Below, in pieces: positions 60,668-64,000 of a stretch of DNA of 64,000 bases. The DNA is from Superficieibacter electus (lineage in GTDB: Bacteria; Pseudomonadota; Gammaproteobacteria; Enterobacterales; Enterobacteriaceae): contig NZ_PQGD01000022.1 in the NCBI RefSeq assembly GCF_002915575.1, forward strand, positions 1-64,000, read 5' to 3'. Numbering within the stretch: position 1 is the stretch's first letter; the number at the start of each line of letters is the position of its first letter. The notes beneath the pieces were generated by a model. It worked only from the letters and a program-made list of their open reading frames with translations, ran no database searches and was not told where the DNA came from. Made by a program: the position numbers and the translations under genes.

Positions 60668-61486
60668 TTATTGCCTAGAATATGCGGCGGCCTGGAGGAA
60701 TAATTCCTTGTCGGGCCGGATACCCGTATATAAAGCAAATTGTTCTACCGCTTGAATAGCAAACACTTCGGAACCGGTTATAACGACTTTATTTTTTGCT
60801 CTGGCGTATTGTATGAGCGGTGTTTGTTCCGGCATTGCGACCACATCGAATATGACATCGGCTGCATCGACTTCCTTCGGGGTATAAGACATTTTGTCGG
60901 CGTCTTCACTGCCGGTCATGCCAATCGGTGTTGCGTTAATTAACAAACCCGGCTGCAGCCCTTCGATATCCGGTCGCCACTCATAACCGCATAATCCAGC
61001 CAGACTGCGACCGCTCTCTTCGTCAATCGCGACGATATATCCCTGTTTGAATCCTGCGTCTCGCAGAGCACAAGCCACTGCTTTGGCCATTCCGCCGCTG
61101 CCACGCAACGCGAATACCAGACTGGTTGACACCTTAAACTGCCTTAGCAAGATGGAGATCGCGATATAATCAGTGTTATAGGCTTTCAGATAGCCGTTAG
61201 TATTAACAATAGTATTCACCGAGTTAATGGCTTTAGCAGACACGTCTAATTCATCCACAAAGGCGATACAGTCCTGTTTAAACGGCATTGAGATAGCGCA
61301 ACCGCGGATACCGAGGGCGCGAACACCGCCGATAGCACCCGCCAGATCGGTAGTGGTAAAAGCTTTGTAGAGATAATCAAGCTCCAGGGCATCATACAAA
61401 TAGTTATGGAAGCGCGTCCCGAAATTACTGGGTCTTGCGGCGAGAGACATGCAGACAGTCGTGTCTTTATTCAGATGTAGGGTCAT
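60668..61486 (-). CDS. Shikimate dehydrogenase-like protein (AroE family)
   Basis: 272 residues. Substrate-binding half: SLAARPSNFGTRFHNYL, then GIRGCAISMPFKQDCIAFVDEL with catalytic Lys70, Asn88 in INSVNTIVN and Asp106 in YNTDY. The dinucleotide-binding region is FALRGSGGMAKAVACALRDAGF (about 124-145), with a GSGG turn in place of the usual GAGGA. It belongs to the AroE-like group and not to the housekeeping enzyme, since its substrate pocket starts MSLAARPSNFG. The substrate is uncertain. Probably cotranscribed with the PTS gene and controlled by the divergent SgrR-type regulator. Confidence 0.86.
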   Translation of the reverse strand: MTLHLNKDTTVCMSLAARPSNFGTRFHNYLYDALELDYLYKAFTTTDLAGAIGGVRALGIRGCAISMPFKQDCIAFVDELDVSAKAINSVNTIVNTNGYLKAYNTDYIAISILLRQFKVSTSLVFALRGSGGMAKAVACALRDAGFKQGYIVAIDEESGRSLAGLCGYEWRPDIEGLQPGLLINATPIGMTGSEDADKMSYTPKEVDAADVIFDVVAMPEQTPLIQYARAKNKVVITGSEVFAIQAVEQFALYTGIRPDKELFLQAAAYSRQ

Positions 61487-61740
61487 TTCATATGTCCTTA
61501 GCTAAAACAGTCCACCGCTTTTACCGGCACAGCGGTGAAAAGTATCGGTGATGTCAAAACTGAACCCTGTCCACGGGTTCAGTAACCATCTGATGCATCC
61601 GGCTCCGATATGTGTCTTGGCGGCAGGGTACATCCGTTATTTATGGCATACAGGTCAGTTTTCCTTGCTGCCAAAAAAATAATGGACTAAAACGGTGAGA
61701 TTAAAAATTGCTGTCTTTTTTCCTTCAAGGTTCCTCTTTT

Positions 61741-63554
61741 ATGTATGGTCAACGGCTTGAACAACAGTACCTACGCTTGCTGGCTCTGTTTCCCTACAGA
61801 GAAAAGAACATCACCCTGCAGGGCTTGGCTGATAAACTCTGTTGCAGTAAACGCCACATGCGTTCACTGCTGGTTGATATGCAAGCCCGGAATTGGCTGG
61901 AGTGGGAAGCCAGTCCTGGACGTGGTCATCAGGCCCGGCTACGGCTGTTGTGCAGCGAACAGCAATTGCAGATGGAAAAAGCTGAACATCTGTTGAAGTC
62001 CGGTAACTTTGATGCCGCCCTTGATCTGCTTGGTGCAGAAAAGCACCTTATCGCACCGTTGCTGCGCTCCCGGCTAGGATATAACATCCGTGATGATTAC
62101 CAGTCGCTACGTATTCCCTATTATCGTACGATGCCCAATCTCTATCCGGGTACGCCTCTTCGTCGCTCGGAACTTCATCTGGTCAGACAAATATTTAATG
62201 GGCTCACCCGTATTAATGAGGAAAGCGGAGTCGTTGAAAAAGATCTTGCCCATTACTGGCGCATGATTGATCCTTTGCACTGGCGCTTTTTCCTGAGACC
62301 GGGTGTGCGATTTCACGATGGACGGGAGCTAACCAGTCAGGATGTGGTGACCTCATTAACCCGCTGCGCTCAATTGCCGTTGTTTTCACATCTGAAAAAA
62401 ATTGATGAACAGGGTGTACTAAGCGTAACTATTGAACTGACTCAACCAGATCGTCTATTGCCGCAATTACTCGCCGATCCTGCAGCCATGATTTTACCTG
62501 CTGATCACACTATACGGGATAATTTTGCTGCCCGACCTGTCGGCACCGGCCCCTATATGGTTTGTGAGAATGATAAATGGCATTTACTGATGCGGGCTTT
62601 TGATAATTATTTCGGTTTCCGGGGGCTACTTGATGAGATCGAGGTGATTGTATGGCCTGATCTGGGGCAGCCCACTAACCGGGAGCATCTGACGAGCGAT
62701 GTTGTCTCTAACCCCCCCTTGTAAATGACACAGGTAGTGGACTCACCCTGGACGTGAATTCGTCCGCCTGGTTAAGCTCCAGTATCAGCGATATTGACTT
62801 CGCTACCGGTTTTGCTGTGGGATTAACAGGAAAACCTTCTGATTTATTTCGGGAAATGTTTCTTGAGCGGGGCGGGTATTTTTTACTGTGCGATAGCCGC
62901 TCCCCCCATTGGAGCGCGATTGAACACAGGCGCTGGATTAGAGAAAAACTCAATCCCTACTTGCTGGCTCAACAGCTGGACGAACAGATTCGTCCCTTTT
63001 GGGTACCCACGGGAAGCTTGCTACCGACCTGGTTCCACTGTGTGGACAATGGTCCGGCTCTGGTGCCTTTTGCCACCAGAACGGATAGCCCCACATTGAG
63101 ACTACGTCTTGCATATCATCAACAGCATCCGGAATATCCGATGTTGGCTGAGGAAATAAAAAAAATACTGGCTGTCGAGGGGATCCACTTAGATATCATA
63201 CAACTGGACTATGGATGTTGGGCCAGGGGAGAAGCAGAAGCCGATCTCTGGCTGGGTACGGTAAATTTTGCCGTACCGGAAACCTGGAATGTGGGGGCGT
63301 GGCTGCTGGGGATGCCATTATTAAAACATTCAATATCAGGTGGGGATGCACAGTTGTTCAATGACTGGCTACAGCTCTGGCGCGCCGAGTCGCTCGATTC
63401 GGAGCAATTAATGCAACATGTAGTCAGTAAAGGATGGCTGCAACCCTTATTCCATCACTGGATGCGACTGAAAGGGCCAAACCAGGCTGTGGGCATTCAT
63501 CTGAATAATCTGGGCTGGTTTGATTTTAATACTACCTGGATAGAGCCAGAATAA
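61741..63554 (+). pseudogene. SgrR-family regulator, frameshifted at a C7 tract
   Basis: Two frames join into one protein of about 604 codons. The first (61741-62724) starts MYGQRLEQQYLRLLALFPYREKNITLQGLADKLCCSKRHMRSLLVDMQARNWLEWEASPGRGHQARL, the SgrR N-terminal winged helix. It runs on into the SBP_bac_5-like region (HWRFFLRPGVRFHDGRELTSQDVVTSLTR). The second (to 63554) continues the solute-binding-like domain. They meet at seven C residues (62712-62718); one more C would restore the frame (LVNDTGSGLTLDVNSSAW). It is divergent from the AroE-like/PTS genes and 254 bp away. Confidence 0.85.
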
Positions 63555-63582
63555 AAATGGAAAAAAAATTTTGCAACCATGG

Positions 63583-63810
63583 TTAGCACGCATTCAGGTG
63601 CACTTTGTTTAGTTTTCTGCTGACGTTCGGCAAGTCGCTGCTTTGCCAGCCGTTAATGATCATACGATGTTCTGCCCACGGTCGCCCGGCGCGTGTTGAG
63701 GCTGTTTCCCAGCGGTAACCAACGCCGTATACTGCGCGGATAAATATCCGCCTGGCATCCAGCATCTGTAGTTTACGCCGCAGATTTTTGATATGGCTAT
63801 CACAACTGCA
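63583..63810 (-). pseudogene. OmpR/PhoB-type response regulator, C-terminal fragment
   Basis: The legible part reads [33 protein letters not shown], the trans_reg_C winged helix with its HIxxLRRKL recognition helix and V.GVGYRW beta hairpin, closest in style to BaeR-like regulators. The receiver domain is absent: upstream of 63810 the sequence no longer matches. The tail after the hairpin is unusual ([23 protein letters not shown]). It is a decayed remnant. Confidence 0.75.
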
Positions 63811-63815
63811 ACTAA

Positions 63816-64000
63816 TTAATAAGTATTGACGTTATTCCTGAAGTCCCCCTCACATCTACCTTTATTCACAATAACCCTCTTCTCGCTCATAGCGTTCTGC
63901 AAGATCTGATCGTGCGTTACATGGATGTATTTATTACCCAAAAATATGTGACCTTTCTGGCACTGCTACTGCTTACACTGATCTCTGGTATGGATTTGGC
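63816..64000 (+). other. Open frame running off the right edge, possible membrane protein start
   Basis: The frame is open from 63816 to the window end with an ATG at 63921. The residues after it include a hydrophobic stretch (YVTFLALLLLTLISGMDL), consistent with a signal anchor. No ribosome-binding site is obvious and the sequence before the ATG (PEVPLTSTFIHNNPLLAHSVLQDLIVRYM) is also open. Too little is visible to name it. Confidence 0.3.

Overview
The window comes from an enterobacterium (Salmonella/Escherichia/Citrobacter-type Enterobacteriaceae). The evidence is the tRNA-Phe 3' end, IS903, IS66, IS3 and IS110 sequences, an Hha-type regulator and a dpaL-ygeY style catabolic operon. The sequence alone does not fix the genus.

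Positions 1-36,544 are the conserved core of an integrative and conjugative element (ICE) of the SPI-7/PFGI-1 (GI-type type IV secretion) class, almost all on the minus strand. In transcription order, right to left: partition and replication (parA, dnaB, parB, DUF2786 and DUF2857-type proteins, an STY4528-type replication protein, a TIGR03761 protein, topB, an STY4534-type protein, ssb); then PilL, a periplasmic-type protein, TIGR03759, a lytic transglycosylase, TIGR03765, a PD-(D/E)XK nuclease, the TraD coupling ATPase and TIGR03747; then the secretion channel (RAQPRD, TIGR03758, 03745, 03750, 03746, 03749, 03752, a lipoprotein, the TraC ATPase, TIGR03757, 03756, 03755, TraG-N). Plus-strand cargo genes interrupt the module at 1,029, 6,389 and 15,836. 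A LexA-boxed umuD with a broken umuC sits at the left edge. The relaxase is not in the window and is presumably further left. No thin-pilus pilN-V operon is present.

At 36,544-36,592 lies a 49-bp copy of the tRNA-Phe 3' end (att), followed at once by a second element's P4-type integrase. A parA end, att and integrase in this order imply tandem accretion of two elements at one tRNA-Phe locus, or the joint of a circular form. The second element (36.6 to about 49 kb) is AT-rich past its first genes. It carries an SDR oxidoreductase with a divergent AraC regulator, two paralogous ankyrin-repeat genes, an IS110 remnant, an MscS channel, a truncated LysR gene hit by an IS5-family element, and an hha gene. 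An IS903 without a target duplication marks the transition.

Positions 50.3-56.9 kb hold a compact operon: an RpiR regulator, an N-carbamoyl-D-amino-acid amidohydrolase-like enzyme, a polar amino acid ABC importer, diaminopropionate ammonia-lyase and a YgeY-type M20 hydrolase. It looks like uptake and degradation of an unusual, probably D-configured, amino acid. A wrecked D-amino-acid dehydrogenase-like gene follows, then a nested graveyard of IS3, IS66 and IS110 pieces.

From 59.2 kb come a fructose-type PTS EIIBC, an AroE-like dehydrogenase, a divergent SgrR-type regulator broken at a C7 tract, and a response-regulator fragment.

The most interesting structural signals are a tandem STAXI-like pseudoknot array between topB and the STY4534-type gene, four exact-period 36-bp hairpin repeats beside the replication gene, the att junction, and the duplicated 30-residue-repeat ankyrin genes.
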